A DNA stretch of 64,000 nt, taken from contig NZ_JAINZO010000002.1 of the NCBI RefSeq assembly GCF_020179605.1, forward strand, positions 496,001-560,000, read 5' to 3'. Positions 47,692 to 55,853 of this stretch are shown here, in pieces. Source of the stretch: Geomonas agri. Its GTDB lineage: Bacteria; Desulfobacterota; Desulfuromonadia; Geobacterales; Geobacteraceae. The notes under the pieces are model-generated. The model had not been told where the DNA came from, did not search any database, and was given only the letters and a program-made list of their open reading frames with translations. Each line of letters opens with the position of its first letter. Within the stretch, counting starts at the first letter, position 1. The position numbers and the translations under genes are program-made.

Positions 47692-49527
47692 ATGATAACC
47701 CAGGAGATGATCAAGAACTTCCCCACCTCCCCCGGCGTCTACCTCATGAAGGCCTCGGACGGCACCGTCATCTACGTCGGCAAGGCGCGCAACCTGAGAA
47801 ACCGCGTCCGGGCCTACGTGGGCGACACCCGCGATTCCCGCGTCCACATCCGGTTCATGGTGCAACTGGTCCAATCGGTGGACTACCTGGTCACCGATAC
47901 GGAAAAAGAAGCGCTGATCCTCGAAAACACGCTGATCAAGCAGCACCGACCGAAGTACAACATCAACCTGCGCGACGATAAGACCTACTTCTCGCTGCGC
48001 ATGGACATGAAAGAAGAGTTCCCGCGCCTGTCACTGGTGCGCAAGATCCCCTCCGACGGCGCGCGCTACTTTGGCCCCTATTCTTCCGCCACCGCCGCGA
48101 AGGAGGTGCTGAAGCAGCTCTACAAGATGTTCCCGCTGCGCCACTACCCGCTGGCGACCTGCATGGCGCGCAAGCGCCCCTGCCTGTACCACCAGATCAA
48201 GCAGTGCTCCGCCCCTTGCTGTGGGCTGATCACCAAGGAGGAATACGCGGCCCTCGCCGAGGGGGCGGCCCTGTTCCTGGAAGGTAAAAACACCGAGATC
48301 GCCCGCCTCTACCGGGCCAAGATGAACCAGGCTTCCCAGGACATGCGCTACGAGGACGCCGCACGCTACCGCGACCTGGTGCGCGCGATCGAGGTGACCG
48401 TGGAACGCCAGAAGATGGTGGCGCAAGGGGGTGACAGCGACGTGTTCGGTGTGCACCGCGAGGGGGACCAGATGCAGATCGCCCTCTTGCACATCCGCGG
48501 CGGCACCGTGACCGGCGGCCGGACCTTTCTGTTCGACTGGGAGCTGGAGACCGAGGAGGGATTGGCCTCCTTCCTCAACGAGTACTACGACCTGGACGCC
48601 CCGCTCCCCCCCCAGGTGTTGATCCCGCTCCCCATCCCGGAGCCGGGTCCGCTCGAGGAGCTCCTGTCCGAGAAGGCGGGCAAGAAGGTGGTCATCGCCG
48701 CACCGCAGCGCGGTCCCAAACTGGAGATGGTGAAGCTGGCCCAGAAGAACGCGGAGACCGCGGCGCAGGAACGGCTGGCCAAGGAAAGCTCGTCCGCAAC
48801 GCTCTTAACCGAGCTCGCCGAGAAGCTGCACCTTGCCCGCACCCCGAGGAGGATCGAGTGCTACGACATCTCCAACATCCAGGGGGAAATGGCAGTCGGC
48901 AGCCGGGTGGTCTTCATTGACGGCAAGGCCGACAAGAACCTGTACCGGCGCTACCGCATCAAAGGGGTATTCCAATCCGACGACTTCGCCATGATGCGCG
49001 AAGTGCTGTCGCGTCGCTTCAAGGCGGAGACCACTGAGGACCAGCCCGACCTGATCGTGGTGGACGGCGGTCTCGGCCAATTGGGAGTACTCAACGCGGT
49101 GTTGGACGAGCTGGGGGTGACCGGGGTGGAGGCGGCGGGCTTGGCCAAGAGCCGCACCTTCCGGGACATGGAGAGCGAGCAAATCTCGAAGAGTGACGAG
49201 CGTGTGTTCCGCCCGGGGCGCAAGAACCCGATCACGCTCCGGCAGAGTTCCGCGCCGTTGCTCCTTTTGGCGCGCATACGGGACGAGGCGCACCGCTTCG
49301 CCGTCACCTACCACAAGGCCGTGCGCAGCAAGACCCTGACCGGCTCCAGCCTGGACCAGGTGCCGGGGATCGGCGCCAAGAGGAAGAAGGCGCTCTTGAA
49401 ACATTTCGGGAGCTTGAGAGGTGTGCAGGGTGCGGCGCTGGAGGAACTGATTGCCGCGCCGGGAATGACCGAGACAGCAGCGCGGGCGCTGTGGGAACAC
49501 CTGCACGGAGAAAAGCAGCCGACGTAA
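47692..49527 (+). CDS. uvrC: Excinuclease ABC subunit C
   Basis: The 611-residue nuclease makes both incisions in nucleotide excision repair. Order: GIY-YIG domain (SPGVYLMKASDGTVIYVGKA near residue 12), a Cys-rich segment with CPCLYHQIKQCSAPCCG-type cysteines near 157-176, a UVR motif (NQASQDMRYEDAARYRDL near 208), an RNase H-like 5' incision domain (CYDISNIQGEMAVGSRVVF near 387) and C-terminal helix-hairpin-helix (VPGIGAKRKKALLKHFGS near 558). A second ATG five codons on has AGGAG with no spacing. Confidence 0.96.
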   Translation: MITQEMIKNFPTSPGVYLMKASDGTVIYVGKARNLRNRVRAYVGDTRDSRVHIRFMVQLVQSVDYLVTDTEKEALILENTLIKQHRPKYNINLRDDKTYFSLRMDMKEEFPRLSLVRKIPSDGARYFGPYSSATAAKEVLKQLYKMFPLRHYPLATCMARKRPCLYHQIKQCSAPCCGLITKEEYAALAEGAALFLEGKNTEIARLYRAKMNQASQDMRYEDAARYRDLVRAIEVTVERQKMVAQGGDSDVFGVHREGDQMQIALLHIRGGTVTGGRTFLFDWELETEEGLASFLNEYYDLDAPLPPQVLIPLPIPEPGPLEELLSEKAGKKVVIAAPQRGPKLEMVKLAQKNAETAAQERLAKESSSATLLTELAEKLHLARTPRRIECYDISNIQGEMAVGSRVVFIDGKADKNLYRRYRIKGVFQSDDFAMMREVLSRRFKAETTEDQPDLIVVDGGLGQLGVLNAVLDELGVTGVEAAGLAKSRTFRDMESEQISKSDERVFRPGRKNPITLRQSSAPLLLLARIRDEAHRFAVTYHKAVRSKTLTGSSLDQVPGIGAKRKKALLKHFGSLRGVQGAALEELIAAPGMTETAARALWEHLHGEKQPT

Positions 49528-49569
49528 CTCCTCCCCCCGGAGGGGGGAGGAGCAGTCGCGACCAAAAAC

Positions 49570-49608
49570 AAAAGGGGGCGCCGGTTTATCCGGCGCCCCC
49601 TTCTCTTT
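49570..49608. terminator. Bidirectional terminator between uvrC and mglA
   Basis: A perfect 11-base stem GGGGGCGCCGG / CCGGCGCCCCC with loop TTTAT is flanked by TTCTCTTT on plus and TTTTGTTTTT on minus. Confidence 0.9.
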
Positions 49609-49639
49609 ATCTCGTAACCGCCATCCCTGCCGGCTCTGC

Positions 49640-50227
49640 CTACTTCCCTTTCTTCAGATCGAACAGGATCAGCTTGGCGATGGCCTTCAGGGTCTCGAAG
49701 ACGCCTTCGCCGGTGGTGGCGCAGGCTTCGAAATCGGGAACGTTGGTCGGGTTCAGCTCACGGCGCAATTCCTCGACGCTGACCACGTTGGGGAGGTCCC
49801 GCTTGTTGTACTGGACCACGTACGGGATCTTGTCCAGGTCGTACCCCTGCTCGATCAGGTTGATACGCAGGTTCTCGACGCTCTCGATGTTGGCGTCCAT
49901 GCGCTCTTCCTGGGAGTCGGCCACGAAGACCACCCCGTCGACACCCTTCAGGATCAGCTTGCGGGAAGCGTCGTAGAAGACCTGGCCGGGGACCGTGTAC
50001 AGGTGGAAGCGCGTCTTGAAGCCACGGATCTCGCCCAGCGCGAGGGGAAGGAAGTCGAAGAAAAGGGTGCGCTCGGTCTCGGTTGCGAGACTGATCATCT
50101 TACCTTTCGCGTCGGCCGCGGTCTTCTGGTAGACGTACTGAAGATTGGTAGTCTTGCCACACAGGCCAGGGCCGTAGTAGACGATCTTGCAGTTTATTTC
50201 ACGGGAAGCGTAGTTGATGAAGGACAT
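49640..50227 (-). CDS. mglA: Small Ras-like GTPase MglA
   Basis: The 195-residue protein has the P-loop GPGLCGKTT at 19-27, switch regions with [11 protein letters not shown] and the MglA-typical [20 protein letters not shown]. The base-recognition motif is NKRD. MglA-type GTPases set cell polarity and the placement of pili or gliding machinery; here no gliding genes are nearby. It follows the Roadblock gene, its likely GTPase-activating partner. Confidence 0.93.
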   Translation of the reverse strand: MSFINYASREINCKIVYYGPGLCGKTTNLQYVYQKTAADAKGKMISLATETERTLFFDFLPLALGEIRGFKTRFHLYTVPGQVFYDASRKLILKGVDGVVFVADSQEERMDANIESVENLRINLIEQGYDLDKIPYVVQYNKRDLPNVVSVEELRRELNPTNVPDFEACATTGEGVFETLKAIAKLILFDLKKGK

Positions 50228-50306
50228 CCTACATTACCTCTTATAAATTACTGCACCACAGGGTTTTGGGGCACAGGCCGCCACCCCACTCACCGAAAAT
50301 GTTCCG

Positions 50307-50798
50307 TTAGCTGAACAGGTTGTCGATATCGTCGTCGGTGATTTCCGCAAAGGGGAACTCGCTGTCGCCGCTCTTCTCCTTCTCCTCGTTCTTCTGCAGC
50401 AGACGATTGAAGATGGCGGTGAGTTCCTCGGAGGCTTTCTTAACGCGCAGGCGAACCAGCCCCAGCGAAGAGCGGGTATCGAAGAGCACCACCAGGATGA
50501 CACGGCCGGCAACGATGGAGATGTGCAGGTTATCCTTCTCCCCTTCGTGGAAGAGAATGGAGAACTCCTTCTCGCCGATCAGCTTGGCCAAACCACCCGT
50601 GGCGGCGATGTTGCCGGCGGTGAGCGAGGCGAGCGAGGTGGTGTCGAAGCGCTCGGTCTCGCCGCAGCCGGTGATCAACTGGCCGTTCTTGTCCACCAGG
50701 AAGATCACCTTTGCATTGGCCTCGCGCAGCAGCTTCTCCAGCGCAACGTTTATCTGTTTGAATTCCTCATCGTACATAATCAACTGAGGATTCGACAT
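50307..50798 (-). CDS. mglB: Roadblock/LC7 protein, MglB-type GAP
   Basis: In this 163-residue protein the Roadblock fold occupies about residues 12-120, with KVIFLVDKNGQLITGCGETE and LTAGNIAATGGLAKLIGE. An acidic C-terminal tail follows (EKSGDSEFPFAEITDDDIDN), as in MglB relatives. In Myxococcus and Thermus such proteins stimulate MglA GTP hydrolysis. A 79-base gap separates it from mglA; both share the promoter upstream. Confidence 0.9.
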   Translation of the reverse strand: MSNPQLIMYDEEFKQINVALEKLLREANAKVIFLVDKNGQLITGCGETERFDTTSLASLTAGNIAATGGLAKLIGEKEFSILFHEGEKDNLHISIVAGRVILVVLFDTRSSLGLVRLRVKKASEELTAIFNRLLQKNEEKEKSGDSEFPFAEITDDDIDNLFS

Positions 50799-50840
50799 GA
50801 ATGTCTCCTTGGTGGGGGGTACTTTTGCTGCGAAGCTTAT

Positions 50841-50869
50841 TCTATAACAGAAGCGTTACACCATTTCAA
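50841..50869 (-). promoter_or_regulatory. Promoter of mglB-mglA
   Basis: On the minus strand TTGAAA (50869 to 50864) and TATAGA (50846 to 50841) are 17 bases apart, 43 bases upstream of the mglB start codon. Confidence 0.75.
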
Positions 50870-50896
50870 GGTAATTGCCTGAGCGATAACCGCTCC

Positions 50897-52306
50897 TTAC
50901 ACGCTCGCTATACCCCGTGCTGCCTTGAGAAGCAGGGCAACTTTCTCCGGATCCCCCGCCTCGCTGTAAAGCCTGAGCACCGGCTCGGTCCCGGAGGGAC
51001 GTATCAAGAGCCAGGCTCCGTCCTCGAAGATGAACTTGAAGCCGTCGCTGAAATTGTGGCGCGCCACCTCGAACCCGGCGATGTTGGTGATGCCACCCTC
51101 CTGCATCCGCTCCAGCAGTTGCCGCTTCGCCTGCGGGTCAATGGGGAGATCGATGCGGGAGTAGTGGAAGTGGCCGATCTCGTCCATGGTCTCTTCGAGC
51201 AGCGCCCGCAGCCCCTTGCCACTCATGGCCATCGCCTCCAGAAGCAGGAGCCCCATCAGGATGCCGTCGCGCTCGGGGATGTGCCCCTTGACGCCGAGGC
51301 CGCCGGACTCCTCCCCCCCCATCAGTATGTCGTTCTCCAGCATCAACTCGCAGATGTGCTTGAAGCCGATCTGGGTCTCGAAGAGTTCCAGCCCATACTT
51401 TGCGGTCAGGAGGTCGATCATCTGGGTGGTGGAAACGGTCTTGACCACGGCACCGCGCACCCCTTTCCTCTCGTAAAGGTGGCGCAATAGCACCGTGAAG
51501 ATGCGGTGCGAGGAGAAGAACTCGCCGGTCTCGTCGACGGCGCCGATACGGTCGGCATCGCCGTCCAGCGCCAGGCCGACCTGGAACTTGCCTGCCTCTA
51601 CCAGCGCGGAGAGCTCGCCCAGGTGCTCGGCGATGGGCTCGGGGGGGTGGCCACCGAAGGCCGGGTTTTCGGCGCCGTGGATCTCCTCGATCCCGGGGAT
51701 CAGCAGGGGCAACAGGCCGGAGCCCGCGCCGTACATCGGGTCGACGACCGCCTTGATGCCGGCGGAGCGAATCAGCTCCAGGTCGACGTAGCGCCCCAGC
51801 TGGGCCAGGTAGGGGGCGGAGGCGTCGAACAGCTCGACCTGCCCGGTCGCCTGGGCCTCGGCCAGCTCCAGCGCCTGCACCGGGCGGGAGGCGGCCTGGT
51901 TCTCGGCCACCATCTGCTCCAGCACCTTGGTGGTGGAGGGGCGCGCGGAGCCTCCGAAGGATTCCTTGACCTTGAAGCCGTTATAGCGCGGCGGGTTGTG
52001 GCTGGCCGTGATCATTACCCCGGCGCCTGCTTTCTTCTCGTGGACCGCCCAGGAGACTGCGGGGGTGGGTGCGTAATCGTGAGAGAGCCAGGTCTTGATG
52101 CCATTGCCGGCCGCGATGGCGGCGACCCGCTCGGCGAACTCTTTGGAAAGAAAGCGGCGGTCGTAGCCGATCACCAGCCCTTTTCCCGCAAGACCCTCTT
52201 GGTGCAGATAATCCATGGTGGCCTGCGCCACCAGGGCAAGGTTGTCAAAGGTGAAGGTGTCGGCGATGACGCCGCGCCACCCGTCGGTACCGAATTGTAT
52301 CTGCAA
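50897..52306 (-). CDS. Phosphoglucomutase/phosphomannomutase family protein
   Basis: The 469-residue alpha-D-phosphohexomutase contains the N-terminal FGTDGWRGVIAD, the phospho-serine loop GVMITASHNPPRYNGFK near residue 96, the metal loop DGDADRIGAVD near 240, the sugar loop GGEESGGLG near 325 and the phosphate loop RPSGTEPVLRLYSE near 430. It interconverts hexose 1- and 6-phosphates for envelope sugars. I choose a TTG start at 52306 because GGAGGA lies six bases upstream; a TTG two codons earlier is too close to it. Confidence 0.92.
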   Translation of the reverse strand: MQIQFGTDGWRGVIADTFTFDNLALVAQATMDYLHQEGLAGKGLVIGYDRRFLSKEFAERVAAIAAGNGIKTWLSHDYAPTPAVSWAVHEKKAGAGVMITASHNPPRYNGFKVKESFGGSARPSTTKVLEQMVAENQAASRPVQALELAEAQATGQVELFDASAPYLAQLGRYVDLELIRSAGIKAVVDPMYGAGSGLLPLLIPGIEEIHGAENPAFGGHPPEPIAEHLGELSALVEAGKFQVGLALDGDADRIGAVDETGEFFSSHRIFTVLLRHLYERKGVRGAVVKTVSTTQMIDLLTAKYGLELFETQIGFKHICELMLENDILMGGEESGGLGVKGHIPERDGILMGLLLLEAMAMSGKGLRALLEETMDEIGHFHYSRIDLPIDPQAKRQLLERMQEGGITNIAGFEVARHNFSDGFKFIFEDGAWLLIRPSGTEPVLRLYSEAGDPEKVALLLKAARGIASV

Positions 52307-52338
52307 GTGCAATCCTCCATAAACGTTAATGATTGGGC

Positions 52339-52367
52339 ATTTTCCATGGCGGCGCCTGATCTGTCAA
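52339..52367 (-). promoter_or_regulatory. Candidate promoter of the phosphohexomutase gene
   Basis: On the minus strand TTGACA (52367 to 52362) and GAAAAT (52344 to 52339) are 17 bases apart, 32 bases before the start. Confidence 0.55.
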
Positions 52368-52397
52368 CCCTTAGTTGCCGGAAAAGCTCCGAAGTGG

Positions 52398-52426
52398 TTG
52401 ACCCCAGGCGGGGATTGGCTTATAAG
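52398..52426 (+). promoter_or_regulatory. Promoter of the peptidyl-prolyl isomerase gene
   Basis: TTGACC (52398-52403) and TATAAG (52421-52426) are separated by exactly 17 bases, 38 bases before the ATG. Confidence 0.8.
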
Positions 52427-52464
52427 AATGCAACTATTACCAATCCCAGAGGAGGTACGAAAAC

Positions 52465-53046
52465 ATGCTGAAAAGATTCATCTACGCTCTGATCCTGGGG
52501 CTCTTCCTGGCGGGCGGCGCCTTCGCTGCCGAGACGAAGAACCCGGTAGTGCTTATCGAGACCAACCAGGGCAACATCAAGGTAGAGCTGAACCAGGAGA
52601 AAGCGCCGATCTCAGTCAAGAACTTCCTCGACTATGCGAACAGCGGCTTCTACAACGGGACCATCTTCCACCGCGTCATCCCCAACTTCATGATCCAGGG
52701 TGGCGGCTTCGGCCAGGACCTGATGCCCAAGCAGACCAAGGCCCCGATCAAGAACGAGGCGGCCAATGGCCTTAAGAACGAGCGCGGCACCATCGCCATG
52801 GCCCGCACCGGTGTGGTCGACTCCGCCACCGCGCAGTTCTTCATCAACACCGTGAATAACGGCTTCCTGAACCACAACCCGGCCGGCGGACCCGCGGGGT
52901 ACGGCTATGCAGTCTTCGGCAAGGTCATTGAGGGGATGGACGTGGTCGACAAGATCGCCGCCACCAGGACCGGGCGCGGGGCAAACGGCATGCCGGACGT
53001 ACCGCAGACGCCGATGATCATCAAGAGCGTCAAAGTCCTCAAGTAA
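52465..53046 (+). CDS. Periplasmic cyclophilin-type peptidyl-prolyl isomerase
   Basis: The 193-residue precursor has a Sec signal (1-21, GGAFA end). The cyclophilin domain shows FHRVIPNFMIQGGGF near residue 70, with the catalytic Arg, then MARTGVVDSATAQFFINTVN and GYAVFGKVIEGMDVVDKIA. It resembles PpiA and would assist folding in the periplasm. GGAGG precedes the ATG; it is monocistronic between its own promoter and terminator. Confidence 0.95.
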   Translation: MLKRFIYALILGLFLAGGAFAAETKNPVVLIETNQGNIKVELNQEKAPISVKNFLDYANSGFYNGTIFHRVIPNFMIQGGGFGQDLMPKQTKAPIKNEAANGLKNERGTIAMARTGVVDSATAQFFINTVNNGFLNHNPAGGPAGYGYAVFGKVIEGMDVVDKIAATRTGRGANGMPDVPQTPMIIKSVKVLK

Positions 53047-53050
53047 ACAA

Positions 53051-53084
53051 AAAGGGGCGCCGCCAGGCGCCCCTTTCTTTTTAT
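53051..53084 (+). terminator. Terminator after the peptidyl-prolyl isomerase gene
   Basis: An 8-base stem GGGGCGCC / GGCGCCCC with loop GCCA is followed by TTTCTTTTT. It also reaches the 3' end of the convergent minus gene. Confidence 0.8.
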
Positions 53085-53758
53085 CTCCCCTTGCGCTGCG
53101 CCAGAAGCATCAGGTTGCCCACCGTAAAGATCAAGGCACCGATGAAAGCCGTCAAGGCCCCCGGTTCCTTGTGCACCTCGAAGAGTGCCACCGGTACCGG
53201 GCTGAGTTCCACGTCCTTCACGTAAATACCGTACCCCTTGTGGAAGAGCGGCTGGTTGGGCTGCACCGCGTGCAGGCCGTCCGAGAGCCGCAGGTCCGCA
53301 CGATAGGTGCTCATCATCCCCATGGGACCGATCTGTCCCGAAATGCGCTCCACCACTACCCGCTCCCCGTCTGGAAAGCCGAAGGAATCGCCTTGTGGCA
53401 GTTGCATCTGCTGTTTGAACCCGCCGTAAGCCGAGAGGAGGTGTGCCAGGACGATGAGCAGGAAGCCCGCGTGCATCAGGTGCGGTGCCACGCTGCGGCC
53501 TTTGCGGCGCAGGGCGTCGATAGAGCAGATGAGCGCGTTGACGAAGAGGACCGCGATGCACGCGACGCAGAGCCAGAGCCACCAGGAGTAGCCCAGGGGC
53601 GCGCGCTGCAGCCAGAAGAGGAGCGGCATGTCGTTGAGGCCACCTTGCTCCGAACTGGCGCTGGAAAAGGAACCCAGGGCCAGGGTGACCATGACTCCGG
53701 TCATGAGCCAGAGGCCAAGGTTTAACGAGCAGAAGGTTGCGTAGAGTTTTTTCAGCAA
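53081..53758 (-). CDS. ResB-like cytochrome c biogenesis protein (short form)
   Basis: The 225-residue membrane protein has helices near residues 10-30, 58-80, 90-110 and 200-218. The N-terminal SLNLGLWLMTGVMVTLALGS and the HLMHAGFLLIVLAHLLSAYG helix with His residues are ResB/Ccs1-like. The periplasmic part is much shorter than in full ResB (about 450 residues or more). Its neighbour is a CcsA-type protein, so the pair forms a compact system II heme-attachment machine, a call resting partly on context. Confidence 0.8.
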   Translation of the reverse strand: MLKKLYATFCSLNLGLWLMTGVMVTLALGSFSSASSEQGGLNDMPLLFWLQRAPLGYSWWLWLCVACIAVLFVNALICSIDALRRKGRSVAPHLMHAGFLLIVLAHLLSAYGGFKQQMQLPQGDSFGFPDGERVVVERISGQIGPMGMMSTYRADLRLSDGLHAVQPNQPLFHKGYGIYVKDVELSPVPVALFEVHKEPGALTAFIGALIFTVGNLMLLAQRKGR

Positions 53759-53782
53759 GGGCGTTCCCTCTTTTTTCGGTTT

Positions 53783-53811
53783 GGGGACAGGCTCCGCAGG
53801 TGCCTGTCCCC
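53783..53811. repeat. GGGGACAGG palindromic repeat, copy 2
   Basis: GGGGACAGGC (53783) and GCCTGTCCCC (53802-53811) form a perfect 10-base stem in the gap between the CcsA-type and ResB-like genes. Confidence 0.7.
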
Positions 53812-53821
53812 AGACTACCGA

Positions 53822-54538
53822 CTAGAAACTATGCGAGCTCCGCATGAGCATGCTGACGCCCAGGTAGGTGAAGAGCGTCACCAGGAAGCCGACGATGCCA
53901 AGCCAGGCAAAGCCACGCTCCCAGGACTGCCCCTTCAGGCGCAGGTGCAAGTAAAGCGAGTAGAAGATCCAGAGGATGGAGGTCCAAAGCTCCTTAGCGG
54001 TCCACAGCCAGTAGGTGCCCCAGGCGTAATAGCCCCAGATACCACCCGAGACCATGGAGAGCGAGAAGAAGCTGTAACCGACCAGCGCGGCCCGGTACTG
54101 CAGGTCAAGCGCGGGTTTCCCCCCGCCCTGCAAAAACGCTATGCCCAGGAGCGCAGCGATGCCGAACAGGCCGTAGGCGAAGAAGGCCAACGCCACGTGC
54201 AGCTCGAACCAGTAGGTGTCGAGGATGGGGGGCAGCGGCATGTTGATGGTCGGGAAGGGAAGCGCCAAGGCGGCGAAGAGACCGGCCAGCGCGCCGCACC
54301 CCCAGCAGAACCAGCGTATGCCCGCGGTCTGGCGGCTATAGATGAAGGGGAGCGCCATGAGCCCGAGCGACCCGGAGAAAAAAGCCAGGGTGTCCTGCGG
54401 TCCGATCAGGGGGAGCCGTCCCAGTCCCATCCCACGCGAGGCGAGGTAGGCCAGGCTGCAGCCGAGCGCCACCACGAAGATGGGCCGGCGGATGGAGGCG
54501 ACGAAGAGCAGCGCGGATGTGATGAGAAGCCATTTCAT
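53822..54538 (-). CDS. ccsA: CcsA/CcmC-type cytochrome c assembly protein
   Basis: The 238-residue protein has seven or eight transmembrane segments. The tryptophan-rich heme-handling motif is present as WGYYAWGTYWLWTAKELWT near residue 170; the usual WD in this motif is WT here. His residues occur in WFELHVALAFF and LYLHLRLKG. It is upstream of the ResB-like gene and presumably cotranscribed. Together they would ligate heme to apocytochromes c. Confidence 0.88.
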   Translation of the reverse strand: MKWLLITSALLFVASIRRPIFVVALGCSLAYLASRGMGLGRLPLIGPQDTLAFFSGSLGLMALPFIYSRQTAGIRWFCWGCGALAGLFAALALPFPTINMPLPPILDTYWFELHVALAFFAYGLFGIAALLGIAFLQGGGKPALDLQYRAALVGYSFFSLSMVSGGIWGYYAWGTYWLWTAKELWTSILWIFYSLYLHLRLKGQSWERGFAWLGIVGFLVTLFTYLGVSMLMRSSHSF

Positions 54539-54601
54539 AGGAATCCGGAACCCGCCTTGGCACGTTGTGCTTTAGTGGATGATCGAGGTTGCTTGAACAA
54601 T

Positions 54602-54714
54602 CTCCCTCTCCCTCCGGGAGAGGGTCGGGGTGAGGGCCTTGCCAGGGGCAACTAAAAAGCGGAGGGAAGCTCCCTCACCCGCCCTTCGGGCACCCTCTCC
54701 TGGGGGGAGAGGGT
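54602..54714. repeat. Paired REP-like repeat between def and ccsA
   Basis: CTCCCTCTCCCTCCGGGAGA with GGGGTGAGGGCC faces CCCTCACCCGCCCTTCGGGC with CCTCTCCTGGGGGGAGAGGG. This is the same two-unit design as at 47.5 kb. Confidence 0.7.
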
Positions 54715-54721
54715 AGAGAGT

Positions 54722-55228
54722 TTATTTGTAGCTTTTCCTGCGGAAGAGGCCGGTTTTAAGCGAAGCGATGCGATCCAGGAACAGGAAACCGTCCAGGTGG
54801 TCCATCTCGTGCTGAATGGCCACGGCCTCGAAGCCGGAGGCATCGAACTCGCGCACGTTGCCGTCGGGCTCGGTGAAACGCAGGGTGAGCTCGGTGGCGC
54901 GCTCGACGTCGCCGGTGTAGTCCGGCACGCTCATGCACCCCTCGCGCATCACTGCGCCGCCGCTCTTGGCAACGATCTCCGGGTTGATCATCAGCAACAG
55001 CCCGTGGTTGTTCTCCTTGCCGTGGCGGTTTTTGGAGACGTCGATGACGCAGACGCGCCGGGAGACGCCGATCTGCGGCGCAGCGACGCCAACGGAACCA
55101 GGCCCCGCGTGCATGGTGTCCACCAGGTCTTCGATCAGCTGCTTTATCTCATCGTCGATGGCCTGCACCGGGGCGCAGACCTGCTTCAATATTGGGTCGG
55201 GATAGACGACTATCGGTTTGACTGCCAT
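54722..55228 (-). CDS. def: Peptide deformylase
   Basis: The 168-residue metalloenzyme removes N-formyl groups from new proteins. Motif 1 reads VGVAAPQIGVSRRV (usually GxGLAAPQ), motif 2 REGCMSVPDYTGDV contains the metal Cys, and motif 3 AIQHEMDHLDGFLF contains HExxH. It starts six bases after the ACT-domain gene, so is operonic with it. No methionyl-tRNA formyltransferase gene is nearby. Confidence 0.95.
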   Translation of the reverse strand: MAVKPIVVYPDPILKQVCAPVQAIDDEIKQLIEDLVDTMHAGPGSVGVAAPQIGVSRRVCVIDVSKNRHGKENNHGLLLMINPEIVAKSGGAVMREGCMSVPDYTGDVERATELTLRFTEPDGNVREFDASGFEAVAIQHEMDHLDGFLFLDRIASLKTGLFRRKSYK

Positions 55229-55234
55229 ATCAGA

Positions 55235-55801
55235 TCAGAGGGAGACGGGTGTAATGAGGCGCACCGAAATCTCCACACTCAGCTCCTTTTTCAGTTTTTC
55301 CAGCAGGGCGGAGGCATCCTCCACCGTGAGCCCCTGGGGCAGTGCCGCCTCGAGCACCAGCACGTACACGGGCTCAGTCGGCTTGCCGATCAGCTTGGTG
55401 TTGAGGTCGGTGATGCTGACGCCGCGGTCGGCGAGCTCACGGGTGATGCGGTAGACGATGCCGGGCTTGTCGGAACCGTACACCGAGATCAGGCAGAGCT
55501 CCCCTTCCGGCCCCTGGTAGCAGACCTCGTCGTCCTTCAGGGTCCTGACGAAGGCGGAAAGCCCGGTGCCGGCGGTCTTGGCGGCGAACTCTTCCTCCAG
55601 CTTCTTCTTGGAGAAGGGCTTCTCGTGGGAGACGATCAGGATCATGGCGAACTCGCCACCGAGCATGGTGCAGCTCGAGTCCTCGACGTTGCAGCCGAGC
55701 TTGAAGAGCACCTCGGAGGTGTCCGCCACGATGCCGGTGCGGTCCTTGCCGATGATGGTGACGGCGAAATGAGCCAGGTTAGGCTTGCGACAAAGGTTCA
55801 T
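55235..55801 (-). CDS. ACT-domain protein, GcvR-like
   Basis: The 188-residue protein has two ACT domains: HFAVTIIGKDRTGIVADTSE near residue 10 and CLISVYGSDKPGIVYRITRE near 102. This is the layout of GcvR, the glycine-cleavage repressor accessory, and of uncharacterised tandem ACT proteins. It has no DNA-binding domain. The start at 55801 (MNLCRKPNLAHF) has AGGAGG close upstream; the frame is open 54 codons further into ftsK without support. Glycine sensing is inferred only. Confidence 0.82.
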   Translation of the reverse strand: MNLCRKPNLAHFAVTIIGKDRTGIVADTSEVLFKLGCNVEDSSCTMLGGEFAMILIVSHEKPFSKKKLEEEFAAKTAGTGLSAFVRTLKDDEVCYQGPEGELCLISVYGSDKPGIVYRITRELADRGVSITDLNTKLIGKPTEPVYVLVLEAALPQGLTVEDASALLEKLKKELSVEISVRLITPVSL

Positions 55802-55816
55802 TGGGCCTCCTTGTAA

Positions 55817-55845
55817 GGGGGACAGGCGCCTGCGGAGCCAGTCCC
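55817..55845. repeat. GGGGACAGG palindromic repeat, copy 3
   Basis: GGGGACAGGCGCCTGCGGAG continuing CCAGTCCCC forms an imperfect 10-base stem. It fills the gap between ftsK and the ACT gene. Confidence 0.65.
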
Positions 55846-55853
55846 CTGAATGA

